This document shows positions 36,046 to 44,805 of a stretch of DNA of 64,000 bases, piece by piece (positions within the stretch are counted from its first letter, which is position 1; every line of letters begins with the position of its first letter). This DNA comes from JAGVPT01 sp963772165. GTDB taxonomy: Bacteria; Bacteroidota; Ignavibacteria; UBA10030; UBA8401. The notes under the pieces were generated by a model. The model was not told the DNA's origin, did not search any database, and saw only the letters and a list, made by a program, of their open reading frames with translations. The DNA lies in the NCBI GenBank assembly GCA_963772165.1, contig CAVYWA010000005.1, positions 186,001 through 250,000 on the forward strand, given 5' to 3'. A program made the translations under genes and the position numbers.

Positions 36046-37833
36046 ATGCCTGACGTAGATATCACTGATAAAATCGGTTACACGCTCCTGAAAAAAGGTA
36101 TTATCGATTACGAGACCTTGGAAAAATCGTTGAGGGTCAAAGAATCGGAATCCAATAAAAAAGAGCGCCGTAACCTTGGCCAGATACTCGTGAGCGAATT
36201 TAACGCAGACCACGATGCGGTCTTTCGTGAGGTCGCGAACCTCTACGCATTTCGCGAGATCTATCTTGCCGATGAAAACGTGGACAAAACGCGCATCGAG
36301 TTTATTCGCAAGCTTGTCGACGGGTTGCAGGAATCGTACCGTGACCTGCTCATTCAATCGAAAATGCTGCCGTTGAAATTCGACGAGAAACAGCCCGACA
36401 AGCTCATTATTATTTGCACCGACCCGACCGACAGGAACATCCCCATCATCGCAAGGAATTTTAATGCTAAGAAATACGAAGTCACGTATGTCCGGTTGAA
36501 GGAATTACAGAACCTCCTCGAGCAGGTGATTCCTCCGCAAAATGAGTTTCTCAAACTGCTGGAAGATAATCAGATTACCGTCGACACGAGCCAGGATGAT
36601 GCCACAGTTGATGAAGAAGCGCTCGAAGCGGAGATCAGCAAAAGTGCTCTGGCCAATCTTATCGAAGGCTGCATCGTCGAAGCTGTCCGCAGGGACGTCA
36701 GCGATATTCACATTGTTCCCGCTGAAGGCAACGTGACAAACTTCCTGTTCCGTGTCGACGGCAACCTGCAAGTCTGGCACCGCCAGGAGAACACTCTCCC
36801 CGAAGCAGTCTTGGCGGTGGTCAAAGACAGGACAAAAAATGTGGACCGCTTTGAACGCGAAATGTCACAGGACGGATTTATCCAGCGCGTTATCGACGGC
36901 CACCAATTGCGATTCCGCGTTTCCATTATGCCGATCGTGACGACGGAGTTCAAACATAAATTCGAGAGCGTCGTCATCCGCGTGCTCGACGACCGCAAAG
37001 TGATCACCGACCTCAACAAGCTGGGTTTGCAGGGACCGGCGCGCGCATTTTTCGATAAAGCAATCAAGAAACCGCAAGGCATTATTATTTTAACAGGTCC
37101 TACCGGTTCCGGAAAGTCTACAACGCTGATCGCTGCGCTCTACCAAGTGATCGACCCGACAGTGAATGTTCTTACCATTGAAGAACCTGTCGAGTACATC
37201 ATTAAAGGTGCGCGCCAGTTGAAGATTGGTCCGAAGATGTCATTCGAGCAATCGATCAGAGGGATATTGCGTCATGACCCCGACATTGTCCTCGTCGGTG
37301 AAATGCGCGATAAAGTCACGGCCGAAACGGCAATTAAACTCGCAAACACCGGACACTTGGTGTTCTCGACTCTGCACACCAACGATGCGCCGAGTGCGAT
37401 CGCTCGTTTGTACAAAATGGGTATTGAGCCGTTCCTGATTGCGTACGCAATTAATATTATTGTGGCGCAGCGCCTGATTCGAACATTGTGCAAGGTATGC
37501 AAACAGCCGATTGGCGAAGAAGATTGGGGAGACATGTTGAAGTTCGGTTTCACGGAAGAGGAGCTTCGTACACATCAATTCTACAAAGCCGCAGGTTGCG
37601 ACAAATGCAATGGCGGCTATAAAGGCCGGGCCGCTATTCATGAAGCGCTCTTTTTCTCGAAGGCGATTAAGAATATCATTCTGAATGCCGGTGAGAAGGT
37701 GGACGAGAACTCGATTCGCGACCAGGCGGCCAGGGACGGGATGTGGACTTTGCGTCGGTCGGGGATGGAACGAATGAAGGAAGGCATGACTACGCTTGAG
37801 GAAGTCATCTCCACCACCGTTGAAGACGAATAA
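36046..37833 (+). CDS. pilB: Pilus assembly ATPase (PilB/GspE family)
   Basis: About 595 residues from ATG 36046, chosen because GAGGAAGGAAAA precedes it; a TTG at 36025 is less likely. It has an N-terminal GspE_N domain (KIGYTLLKKGIIDYETLEKSL), the P-loop GPTGSGKSTT, the Asp box, the Walker B-like DPDIVLVGEMRD, the His box STLHTNDAPSAIARL, and a zinc module with CKVCKQP and CDKCNGGYKGR. All ATPase motifs are intact. It powers filament extension together with PilC encoded just upstream. Confidence 0.93.
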   Translation: MPDVDITDKIGYTLLKKGIIDYETLEKSLRVKESESNKKERRNLGQILVSEFNADHDAVFREVANLYAFREIYLADENVDKTRIEFIRKLVDGLQESYRDLLIQSKMLPLKFDEKQPDKLIIICTDPTDRNIPIIARNFNAKKYEVTYVRLKELQNLLEQVIPPQNEFLKLLEDNQITVDTSQDDATVDEEALEAEISKSALANLIEGCIVEAVRRDVSDIHIVPAEGNVTNFLFRVDGNLQVWHRQENTLPEAVLAVVKDRTKNVDRFEREMSQDGFIQRVIDGHQLRFRVSIMPIVTTEFKHKFESVVIRVLDDRKVITDLNKLGLQGPARAFFDKAIKKPQGIIILTGPTGSGKSTTLIAALYQVIDPTVNVLTIEEPVEYIIKGARQLKIGPKMSFEQSIRGILRHDPDIVLVGEMRDKVTAETAIKLANTGHLVFSTLHTNDAPSAIARLYKMGIEPFLIAYAINIIVAQRLIRTLCKVCKQPIGEEDWGDMLKFGFTEEELRTHQFYKAAGCDKCNGGYKGRAAIHEALFFSKAIKNIILNAGEKVDENSIRDQAARDGMWTLRRSGMERMKEGMTTLEEVISTTVEDE

Positions 37834-37965
37834 GGTTTTTTCCCTTCCTACACCTAATGTAATTTTTACGCTAACAAAAATACCGACTGTTAGTTAGCGT
37901 CTCCGATAGTATCTCAAAAAGACCGAATTTCTGCGCTTTTTTTCGGGCGAGATTATTTTTTTCTT

Positions 37966-37981
37966 AGGCACGAAGATTGCA
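37966..37981 (+). promoter_or_regulatory. Sigma-54 promoter (-24/-12) before the minor pilin genes
   Basis: AGGCACG-AAGA-TTGCA against the consensus TGGCACG-N4-TTGCW: one mismatch, with GG at 37967-37968 and GC at 37979-37980 at the required distance. Transcription would start near 37992, about 114 bases before the first minor pilin ATG. Sigma-54 control of pilin genes is well known in other bacteria. No enhancer-binding protein gene lies in the window. Confidence 0.7.
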
Positions 37982-37986
37982 CGTAC

Positions 37987-38021
37987 CACGATAGCGGTTG
38001 GGAGCCGAAAGAGCTATCGTG
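37987..38021. promoter_or_regulatory. Dyad at the predicted transcription start
   Basis: CACGATAGC (37987-37995) and GCTATCGTG (38013-38021) are perfect 9-base inverted repeats, enclosing a smaller GGTT-GGG-AGCC hairpin. Because the predicted start (37992) falls in the left arm, a DNA operator is as likely as an RNA hairpin. Confidence 0.5.
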
Positions 38022-38105
38022 CGTTCCGCCACAGCAATTCTCCTCTCGCAGAATTAGCTTGATTGCAAAGTCCCTGTAACTACAAAGGCACTTGGAGAAT
38101 AAGAC

Positions 38106-38603
38106 ATGGGCACAGGACAAACACTTCTTACGATTGCGGCGATGATGATGTTAAGCCGTATGGTGCTTTCCGTTAATAATCAAAATGCACAAAGCGGCGG
38201 CAGCATTGAGATGGCGGCTTATAGAATTACGGCGACATCTCTTGGCACATCGGTTATTGAGGAAGCGAGTGGTCTCGCCTTTGACCAAAAATCAGACACC
38301 ATAGGCATTTCGACTCCCTCGAGTTTTACCGCGGCTACGGCACTTGGACCCGAATCAGGCGAAGTTTATCCTCATTTTAATGATTTTGATGATTTTAACG
38401 GATTGCACAAAATCGACAGTCTCGCCGGCTCCGCTATTTTCGTAACAGACGTGACAGTTCAATATGTGAATATTAGTAACAATGTCATTACAGTCTCGAA
38501 TACTCAAACTTATAACAAGCAAATAACCGTCAAGGTGTCGAGCAAATGGATGGCCGACACGTTGAAATTTTACAATGTTATGAGCTATTGGTTCTTTAGA
38601 TAA
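38106..38603 (+). CDS. Minor pilin-like protein (PilV/GspI-like)
   Basis: 165 residues, beginning MGTGQTLLTIAAMMMLSRMVL. The N-terminus has Met-Gly before a hydrophobic stretch like the four main pilins. The segment YRITATSLGTSVIEEASGLAFDQ resembles PilV-type minor pilins. The rest is a beta-rich domain with no Cys. It is the first gene after the sigma-54 site; the next follows after 17 bases. The role is inferred from position and N-terminal layout. Confidence 0.65.
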   Translation: MGTGQTLLTIAAMMMLSRMVLSVNNQNAQSGGSIEMAAYRITATSLGTSVIEEASGLAFDQKSDTIGISTPSSFTAATALGPESGEVYPHFNDFDDFNGLHKIDSLAGSAIFVTDVTVQYVNISNNVITVSNTQTYNKQITVKVSSKWMADTLKFYNVMSYWFFR

Positions 38604-38620
38604 AAAAGTGAGAGTACGTT

Positions 38621-39256
38621 ATGGGTTCGCAAGTCGTTCTTGATCTTATTGCATCGTCGTTAACGTTCGGCACGCTCTTGCTTATGGCAATACGTTTGAA
38701 TGGGACTGTCAGCGAAAGCGTTCAAATGTATAACGGCGATTTGTTGGTCCAAAGCGACATTATCACTGTTATCAACATGATTGAATATGATTTTCGAAAA
38801 ATCGGATACTGCGCAAACCCCCAGGCACTCCCGGACCCGACGAAGTATATCATTCTTGCCGATTCGAACAGGATAAAGTTCTATACTGATTTGGCTACGC
38901 CGCAATTCCCTAACGGCGATGGCGTTCCAGATATTATTTATTACTACCTTGGGCCTACAAGCGAACTCTCGATGACTCCTAATCCTAATGACAGGATTCT
39001 TTATCGTGTTGTTAATAACGCACCTCCCAAAGGGGCAAATTTGGGGATTACACAATTTAATCTGTTGTATTTTAGTTCGTTCGGTGATACGTTGAAATTT
39101 CCTATTGCGAACCCCGGTCAAATCTGGGCTATGCAAATAACTGTTCAGGTCCAAAACAGCGCTGCGGATTCGCTCCGGTATAATACTGCTAAGTTCGATA
39201 CTCAGGTACTCTCAAGCTTTTTGGAGACAGGTGCGGCTGGTCTCCCAAAATCTTAA
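38621..39256 (+). CDS. Minor pilin-like protein (PilW/GspJ-like)
   Basis: 211 residues starting MGSQVVLDLIASSLTFGTLLLMAI, again Met-Gly followed by a hydrophobic helix. The part QSDIITVINMIEYDFRKIGYC recalls the region after the helix in PilW/GspJ proteins, where the sequence often reads IEYDLRKAGY. The globular domain is large for a minor subunit. GAGAG precedes the ATG. It lies between two other Met-Gly proteins in one operon. Confidence 0.65.
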   Translation: MGSQVVLDLIASSLTFGTLLLMAIRLNGTVSESVQMYNGDLLVQSDIITVINMIEYDFRKIGYCANPQALPDPTKYIILADSNRIKFYTDLATPQFPNGDGVPDIIYYYLGPTSELSMTPNPNDRILYRVVNNAPPKGANLGITQFNLLYFSSFGDTLKFPIANPGQIWAMQITVQVQNSAADSLRYNTAKFDTQVLSSFLETGAAGLPKS

Positions 39257-39288
39257 TAATCGCTAAAGTTTTTCAGCAGAGGTAAAAT

Positions 39289-40554
39289 ATGGGACGGAAC
39301 GCCATTTATCTTGCGATAGGTTTCACTACGTTATGCTTGATGAGCAGTTTAAATTTGTCGAGGGTGAGCTTGGACGCATTTACCAATGCAATAAATTACC
39401 AGGAAACTACCAACATCCACAATATTGCTCAAGCAGGAACCAATTTCGCCGCCAACCAGCTTTTCACGACACCTAACTGGCGAACCGGATTCACAAATGT
39501 CCCATTCGGGGGAGGAACATTTTCAACTACTGTGAACATTGTTGTTACGAACTCCGTTGTTAACGGTATTAATGTTGCTGATTCGAGTAGAATCCAAGTT
39601 GTTACCGGCGCAGCGTATCAAGGGCTAACAGATACAATCAAGATACTTCTCCAGCCCAGTCTCTTCTCAAAATTTGCATACTTCTCCAACAACGAGCCGA
39701 GTAATATTAGTTGGGTAACGGGGGATACTGTGTGGGGGCCTTACCACAGCAATACGAAACTTTATGTGAGCGGGAATCCGGTATTTGAAGGGAAAACGAC
39801 GGCATTCGGCGGTCTTGTGAAAAATTCCAACCCCAGCAATCCGGTTTTCAACGGTACCTTTCAGTCGGGGGTTTCGATCACTATGCCAACCGACCTGAGT
39901 TTAGTAAAATCGAAAGCGCTGCAGACAGGGGGAGGATTCTATCTTCATACGACTAATGATTTTTATCTGACCTTTAATAGCGACGGAACCGTTACTTATA
40001 GAACGGGAACGAGCGGTGCCTGGACTACGGCCCCTCTCACGACATTCGCCGGTACGAATAGAGTGATTGTTGTCGACAGTGGAAATATTCACGTAAAAGG
40101 CATTCTTAACGGCCAGGTTACGATTGCCGCCCTTAGCGGCAACAGTTCAAAGGGTCAAGTCTGGCTTGATTCCTCGGTTGTGTACCATGACAACCCTCTC
40201 ACCGACCCAAATTCTACCGATTTGTTGGGTATTTGTGCATCAAATAATATTTTGATCACTAGTAACACCAATAATAATAATCCTGCCAACGGAATAACTG
40301 TGCAAGGGTCTTTATTTTCTTTGAACGGAGGATTTGGAGCTGACAGCGCCACAACCAAAAAAGTGTCGGGAAGTATTAATCTTTTAGGTGGCGTCAGTCA
40401 GGCTGTGCGCCAAGCGGTAGGTGCGGTGGGTGGCAACGGTCAGATTTCTAACGGATATCAAAAGCACTATCTTTACGATAACCGAATGCTTGTCACTGCT
40501 CCGCCATGCTTCCCTACTACCGGATCCTATGAAATTTTGGAATGGTGGGAGTAA
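39289..40554 (+). CDS. Large minor pilin-like protein (DUF4900-like)
   Basis: 421 residues starting MGRNAIYLAIGFTTLCLMSSLNLSR, with Met-Gly plus a hydrophobic helix at the N-terminus. The segment YHSNTKLYVSGNPVFEGKTTAFGGLVKNSNPSNPVFNG and the later beta-rich repeats resemble the DUF4900 family and PilX-like pilus tip proteins. It ends CFPTTGSYEILEWWE. It may cap the filament or bind ligand. The call rests on context and remembered family pattern. Confidence 0.65.
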   Translation: MGRNAIYLAIGFTTLCLMSSLNLSRVSLDAFTNAINYQETTNIHNIAQAGTNFAANQLFTTPNWRTGFTNVPFGGGTFSTTVNIVVTNSVVNGINVADSSRIQVVTGAAYQGLTDTIKILLQPSLFSKFAYFSNNEPSNISWVTGDTVWGPYHSNTKLYVSGNPVFEGKTTAFGGLVKNSNPSNPVFNGTFQSGVSITMPTDLSLVKSKALQTGGGFYLHTTNDFYLTFNSDGTVTYRTGTSGAWTTAPLTTFAGTNRVIVVDSGNIHVKGILNGQVTIAALSGNSSKGQVWLDSSVVYHDNPLTDPNSTDLLGICASNNILITSNTNNNNPANGITVQGSLFSLNGGFGADSATTKKVSGSINLLGGVSQAVRQAVGAVGGNGQISNGYQKHYLYDNRMLVTAPPCFPTTGSYEILEWWE

Positions 40555-40558
40555 GAGG

Positions 40559-40591
40559 GAACCCTCGATGTAGAAGGTTCTTTCGTTTTTT
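40559..40591 (+). terminator. Possible terminator after the minor pilin operon
   Basis: GAACC (40559-40563) and GGTTC (40576-40580) form a short stem followed by TTTCGTTTTTT. Confidence 0.45.
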
Positions 40592-40692
40592 AGAAGGGGG
40601 AGGGTTTCCGGAGGTTTATTCCATTTTTCTCTGCCAGGATCAGCATTGTGCTCATCTCTATTTGCTCAAAGGTCTCCCTCCTTAATTTTTTA

Positions 40693-40721
40693 TTGACTTT
40701 CACTAACAGTTTCAATATATT
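40693..40721 (+). promoter_or_regulatory. Sigma-70-type promoter before pilT
   Basis: TTGACT at 40693-40698 and TATATT at 40716-40721 with a 17-base spacer, about 105 bases before the pilT ATG at 40826. It has the same boxes as the 7714-7742 promoter. Confidence 0.7.
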
Positions 40722-40825
40722 CACCACGACATCTAATGTAAAGCTTGAGAGTCCTCTCAGTACCTCTATTTTCGTACAAGAAGTGGGATGACAAGAGCCA
40801 ATTATTCACTCGCCGAGAAATTTTC

Positions 40826-42100
40826 ATGGACCCAGTAGTTGCTGCGCCTGTTGTCGCGCCAGTTGATGAGGATCAGGTGAAAGCGCGTCAAATTTTGCAG
40901 CAAATGGTTGCACAAATTCCCGAGAGTGTGTACGGGTTGGAACGACAAATTTTCATCGGCGACCTCGTTGAAAAATTGCCCGTCGAGAGCAGGACTATTC
41001 TCCACACATTCACCAATTCATTTTTTCTCCGAATGTTTACAGTGAACGCCTCCGATATCGATTTAGGAGGCTATGGAGGACAAGGGCTTGTCTGGTACAG
41101 GGTTTTTGGGTCGAAGAAACCGGACCTGACTATTCAAAAGCTTGAATTCGACGAGATCAATATTCTTGTGCAATCATTGTTGATGGCAAGGCAGCGGCAG
41201 GTGCTGTACAAAAACAAGAACCTCGATTTTTCATACATGATTGAAGACGGCGAAAAAACGGTTCGTTTTCGCGCCGATGCCTATTTGGACCTTGACCAGA
41301 TTGCGCTCAATATGCGCGCAATTAACCAGACCATTCGTCCGTATAAGGCGCTCGAACTTCATCCGAATATTACAAAAATTGTGAGCCTTGCTCACACAAA
41401 AGAGGGGCTGACGCTTGTCACCGGTATCACCGGCTCCGGTAAAAGTTCGACGCTCGATGCAATGATCGACCTGAATAATCATACCGTTGACGGTCACATC
41501 GTCATCATTGCTTCGCCGATTGAGTTTGTTCACAGGTCTGACAGATGTATTGTCCGCCATAGGGAAGTGGGGCGCGACGTCCTCTCGTTCAAGGATGGCG
41601 CTATTCAGGCTCTTCGGCAAGACCCAGACATTATTGTCATCGGTGAAATGCGCGACCCGGAGACGATTATGGTCTCGCTTGAAATCACCGACAGCGGGCA
41701 CAAGGTATTTTCCACGCTCCATACAGCTTCCGCAGTGGAAAGTATCGATCGTATCATCGGTGAAGTTCCTCCGGTAGAACAGGAGAGAGTACGAAACAGG
41801 TTGGCCGATGTGCTCCGTTGCGTGATGTCGCAGAAACTGATACCGAGCCTCGACGGGAAGAGAGTGCTTGCCCGCGAGGTCATGGTGATGACCCCATCGG
41901 TGCGTTCTGCGATCAAGAACAATAACACCGGCGAAATCTATCAAATGATCCAGGAATCCGGCGATCAGGGAATGACGACAATGGAGCAGGACCTCAAACG
42001 ATTATTTGTCCAGAAGAAAATATCGCTCGAGTCTGCAATTAATTTTTCAAATAATAAGAAGCGTATGCAGCAATTACTCGGGGCCGGGACACAAGCGTAA
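40826..42100 (+). CDS. pilT: PilT-family retraction ATPase
   Basis: 424 residues from ATG 40826. A longer frame from a TTG at 40745 would begin just downstream of the predicted transcription start and lacks a ribosome site. It has the P-loop GITGSGKSSTLDAMID, the Walker B-like DPDIIVIGEMRDPETI, and the His box STLHTASAVESIDRIIGEVP. No zinc module is present, which separates it from PilB. It probably depolymerises the filament, implying a retractable pilus and possibly twitching. It has its own promoter, unlike pilB. Confidence 0.88.
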   Translation: MDPVVAAPVVAPVDEDQVKARQILQQMVAQIPESVYGLERQIFIGDLVEKLPVESRTILHTFTNSFFLRMFTVNASDIDLGGYGGQGLVWYRVFGSKKPDLTIQKLEFDEINILVQSLLMARQRQVLYKNKNLDFSYMIEDGEKTVRFRADAYLDLDQIALNMRAINQTIRPYKALELHPNITKIVSLAHTKEGLTLVTGITGSGKSSTLDAMIDLNNHTVDGHIVIIASPIEFVHRSDRCIVRHREVGRDVLSFKDGAIQALRQDPDIIVIGEMRDPETIMVSLEITDSGHKVFSTLHTASAVESIDRIIGEVPPVEQERVRNRLADVLRCVMSQKLIPSLDGKRVLAREVMVMTPSVRSAIKNNNTGEIYQMIQESGDQGMTTMEQDLKRLFVQKKISLESAINFSNNKKRMQQLLGAGTQA

Positions 42101-42327
42101 CGGCCCAAAAGAGTTTCGGTACGGAGAATAACGGCCGGATTTTAAATTTAGAAGTTTCATTAATTAACTGACGCTACGCAAAGCGCTTATTGATCCACGA
42201 AATTCACGCAGTGGTACAGAAAGAATATTTTTTCCAGGTCTTCATATTTTTTTGTGTTCTCATGGAGAACATGGAATTGCATAACGCCAGTCTATATTAA
42301 CATACACTACATCGATAGCACTTCCAC

Positions 42328-43896
42328 ATGCCCTATTTGAAAGGAGAAGGAAAAACTGCCCTAGCTATTTTCGTCGACGGATTGGACGTTAAATTTGTCC
42401 ATGTCGCGTTGAGGGGCAAGCAATTCCATCTTGAAGATTTTAAGACCGTCAACCTCGTAAAGAAACTTGAGGAACGTCAGGCCGCGGCCGAAGTCGGCGG
42501 TGGGTTGGAGGGTATGGATTTGTTGGAAGCGTCGGCAAATGCTCCGATCATTCCGGAAGGCGTTGCCGAGGAGACCGAGGGTGCGGAAACGAACAACAGC
42601 GTCATCCTCGGATTACTCACAGAGTACCCGTCGTACAAATACCAATTCTCCTATTCGATCTCCGAACCGAGCGTTTATTACCAGGCGTTTGAGGATTCTT
42701 TTGGCTTGAGCGGAGGGAAGCTAAAGAAAAAATTGGTTGAGGAACTCTCCAAAATCCGTGCGTCCAGGCCAAATCAGGATGCTGTAGCCTATATCAAGGC
42801 GAGCGAGGGACAGTTGCTCTCCGTTATTCGTGAAGACGGTCTGAGCCTTATTGATATTCTTGAGAACATTAAAGATTTCATCGGGAAAAGAATTCCCCGG
42901 ATTCCGTTCATTGAAACGTCCGATATCTCCCTCATGAATATGGTGAGGGCGAACTATGATATCGGAATGGATGAAATCTCGGTGATCATGTATGTTGGGA
43001 GTGAATTCAGCCGGTTGATTTTCTTGAAGGGCAAAGATTTTTTGCATTTTGCACCGGTGATCAGCGAAGGAAGAACCTCTCCGAATATTGAAAATACGCT
43101 CTACTCTCGCATTCTCCTTGAACAGGACAGCGCGGGAATCATGCGCCTCGACAGGATATTCCTCGCGGGAGAAGCGCACAAACTTGAACTGAAGCAATTT
43201 CTCGCGCCGCAATTTGCAGAAGCGCCGATTGAGTACCTTGTTCCAAGAAATCTCGACACCGGTGCGCTGGAGCAAAGTGTCGAAGAAATAACGTCGGAGT
43301 ATGCAGTCCCGATTTCCGTAGCGATGAGGGTGCTCGATCCGAAGAATGCGAGCTATTACTCCATCGACCTCCTTCCGCAAAGTTTCCGGGAGGGGCAGAA
43401 GGTTTTTAAACTTGCATGGCATGGGTATCTTCTCATGCTTCTCATTTTCCTCGGTACGCTCTTTTTCACAACGCGGGTTGCCGACCTCGCAGAAGAGGTG
43501 CGGGCTGCAAACAGGGTGCTGCAGGAGAAGCAGCTTCAGCAGTCAGAGAACGAGCGTCTGCAAAAAATTCTCGACAGCCTGACGGTGCAGAACCAGCAGT
43601 TTATCAGCGCCCTCGAGGTGTACGACAACATCGTCCCGAACTACAATCGCTGGAGCAAAGTGTTTTATCATCTCACCCAAAGCGTCGAAGATGTCAATTC
43701 CGTCTGGGTGGGAGACATTATTACAAAACCGGATAGCACGATTGAACTGACGGGCTACACCCTCTTCCGTCCCCGAATTCCGCGCATCGCGAACATGTTT
43801 GAAAAAGCTACGCTGCAGTCGGTGGAACTGCAGGAAATACGGGGGAAGACGGTCTACAAATTTATCTTGACGATTCAAAAACTGGATTCCGATTGA
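42328..43896 (+). CDS. PilM-PilN fusion (GspL-like) inner-membrane assembly protein
   Basis: 522 residues. The first 350 or so resemble the actin-like PilM domain (LAIFVDGLDVKFVHVAL, MNMVRANYDIGMDEISVIMYVG, FLKGKDFLHFAPVISEG). One membrane segment at about 361-385 (LAWHGYLLMLLIFLGTLFF) is followed by a coiled coil and a PilN-like domain (YNRWSKVFYHLTQSVEDVNSVWVGDI, VELQEIRGKTVYKFILTIQ). In most type IV pili these are two proteins; here they are joined as in GspL of type II secretion. The PilO-like gene starts 12 bases later. Confidence 0.72.
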   Translation: MPYLKGEGKTALAIFVDGLDVKFVHVALRGKQFHLEDFKTVNLVKKLEERQAAAEVGGGLEGMDLLEASANAPIIPEGVAEETEGAETNNSVILGLLTEYPSYKYQFSYSISEPSVYYQAFEDSFGLSGGKLKKKLVEELSKIRASRPNQDAVAYIKASEGQLLSVIREDGLSLIDILENIKDFIGKRIPRIPFIETSDISLMNMVRANYDIGMDEISVIMYVGSEFSRLIFLKGKDFLHFAPVISEGRTSPNIENTLYSRILLEQDSAGIMRLDRIFLAGEAHKLELKQFLAPQFAEAPIEYLVPRNLDTGALEQSVEEITSEYAVPISVAMRVLDPKNASYYSIDLLPQSFREGQKVFKLAWHGYLLMLLIFLGTLFFTTRVADLAEEVRAANRVLQEKQLQQSENERLQKILDSLTVQNQQFISALEVYDNIVPNYNRWSKVFYHLTQSVEDVNSVWVGDIITKPDSTIELTGYTLFRPRIPRIANMFEKATLQSVELQEIRGKTVYKFILTIQKLDSD

Positions 43897-43908
43897 AAAG
43901 GGTTTTTC

Positions 43909-44805
43909 GTGTCATATAAAATTCGAAATTCCATTGCGCTGCTCGTTCTCCTCCTTCTTGTTATTGGGATCGGTGGATATATTTCTTTTATTTACCAGCC
44001 CGGAAAAATAAACAAATACAAGAAAGAGGCGGCGGCGATTGAAAAGCAACTCAAAGATAATACGCTGCAGACAAGCGCGATCACGGGAATGCAGGAAAAA
44101 CTTCGCGAGACTGTCCACCGGTGGAATAACAGGACGAAGGAAATCGGTGTATCGGATATTTCTTCGCAGACGTACGGGTACCTCAGCGACATCATCGACG
44201 AAAGCGGGCAGCTGCGGTTGAATATGACGTTCTCGGGTTCGAAGTCGGCCGGAAAATACGGTTACAATACGTATAAGCTGACGGGTATCGCCGAGTTCCC
44301 GAACATCTTTCGTTTTATCTGGCTCCTTGAAAACGGCAGACGCCTTTATAAAATAAGCAGCGTCACGGTCCACGGAGAAGAGCAGACGAAGTCCACCGAA
44401 GAATTTCCGACGATCAACCTGAGGTATGAAATGGAGCTGGAAGCCTATTTTACGTCGGAGAATTCCCTCGGAAAACCGGTGATGAGACCGGACTCGATCC
44501 CGCAGCCGATCACGTCGAATCCGTTTCTCCCCAGTATCCTGAAACTGTCGCCGCAGAATGTGCGGAACCTTCTCGATGTTTCCTCGATCAATGTCAAAGC
44601 GGTCGCTCCGGGAAAAGCACTGGTGATGGACCCGTTGGGCAGGCTTATCACGCTTCAAGTCGGCGACGAAGTGTATCTGGGAAAAATGACGGCAACGCAT
44701 CCTCAGGAGGGTCTTGTCGAGTTCACACTCAACAACGGAGGTATCATCGAGACGGTGAACAAGCAGATTGCCTTTGAAAAAAAATCACAAGGGATTACTC
44801 CATGA
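43909..44805 (+). CDS. PilO-PilP fusion, inner-membrane/periplasmic alignment protein
   Basis: 298 residues starting at GTG 43909. It has an N-terminal membrane helix (IALLVLLLLVIGIGGYISFIY), a coiled coil, and a PilO-like ferredoxin fold (LSDIIDESGQLRLNMTFSGSKSAG, FRFIWLLENGRRLYKISSVTV). From about residue 229 there is a PilP/GspC-HR-like domain: DPLGRLITLQVGDEVYLGKM and LVEFTLNNGGIIETV. The gene overlaps the secretin gene by four bases, as pilP normally precedes pilQ. The join of PilO and PilP in one protein is unusual. Confidence 0.7.
   Translation: MSYKIRNSIALLVLLLLVIGIGGYISFIYQPGKINKYKKEAAAIEKQLKDNTLQTSAITGMQEKLRETVHRWNNRTKEIGVSDISSQTYGYLSDIIDESGQLRLNMTFSGSKSAGKYGYNTYKLTGIAEFPNIFRFIWLLENGRRLYKISSVTVHGEEQTKSTEEFPTINLRYEMELEAYFTSENSLGKPVMRPDSIPQPITSNPFLPSILKLSPQNVRNLLDVSSINVKAVAPGKALVMDPLGRLITLQVGDEVYLGKMTATHPQEGLVEFTLNNGGIIETVNKQIAFEKKSQGITP

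Larger units (their letters stand above)
37834..38105 (+). other. Gap between pilB and minor pilins
   Basis: Holds an 8-bp inverted repeat (ACGCTAAC at 37869-37876 with GTTAGCGT) without a following T-run, a sigma-54 site at 37966-37981 and a dyad at 37987-38021. No gene. Confidence 0.6.

Noticed and set aside
37869..37900. ACGCTAAC/GTTAGCGT hairpin after pilB as a terminator
   Set aside because: No T-run follows the stem; the only T-rich stretch is on the upstream side. Left as an unexplained dyad.
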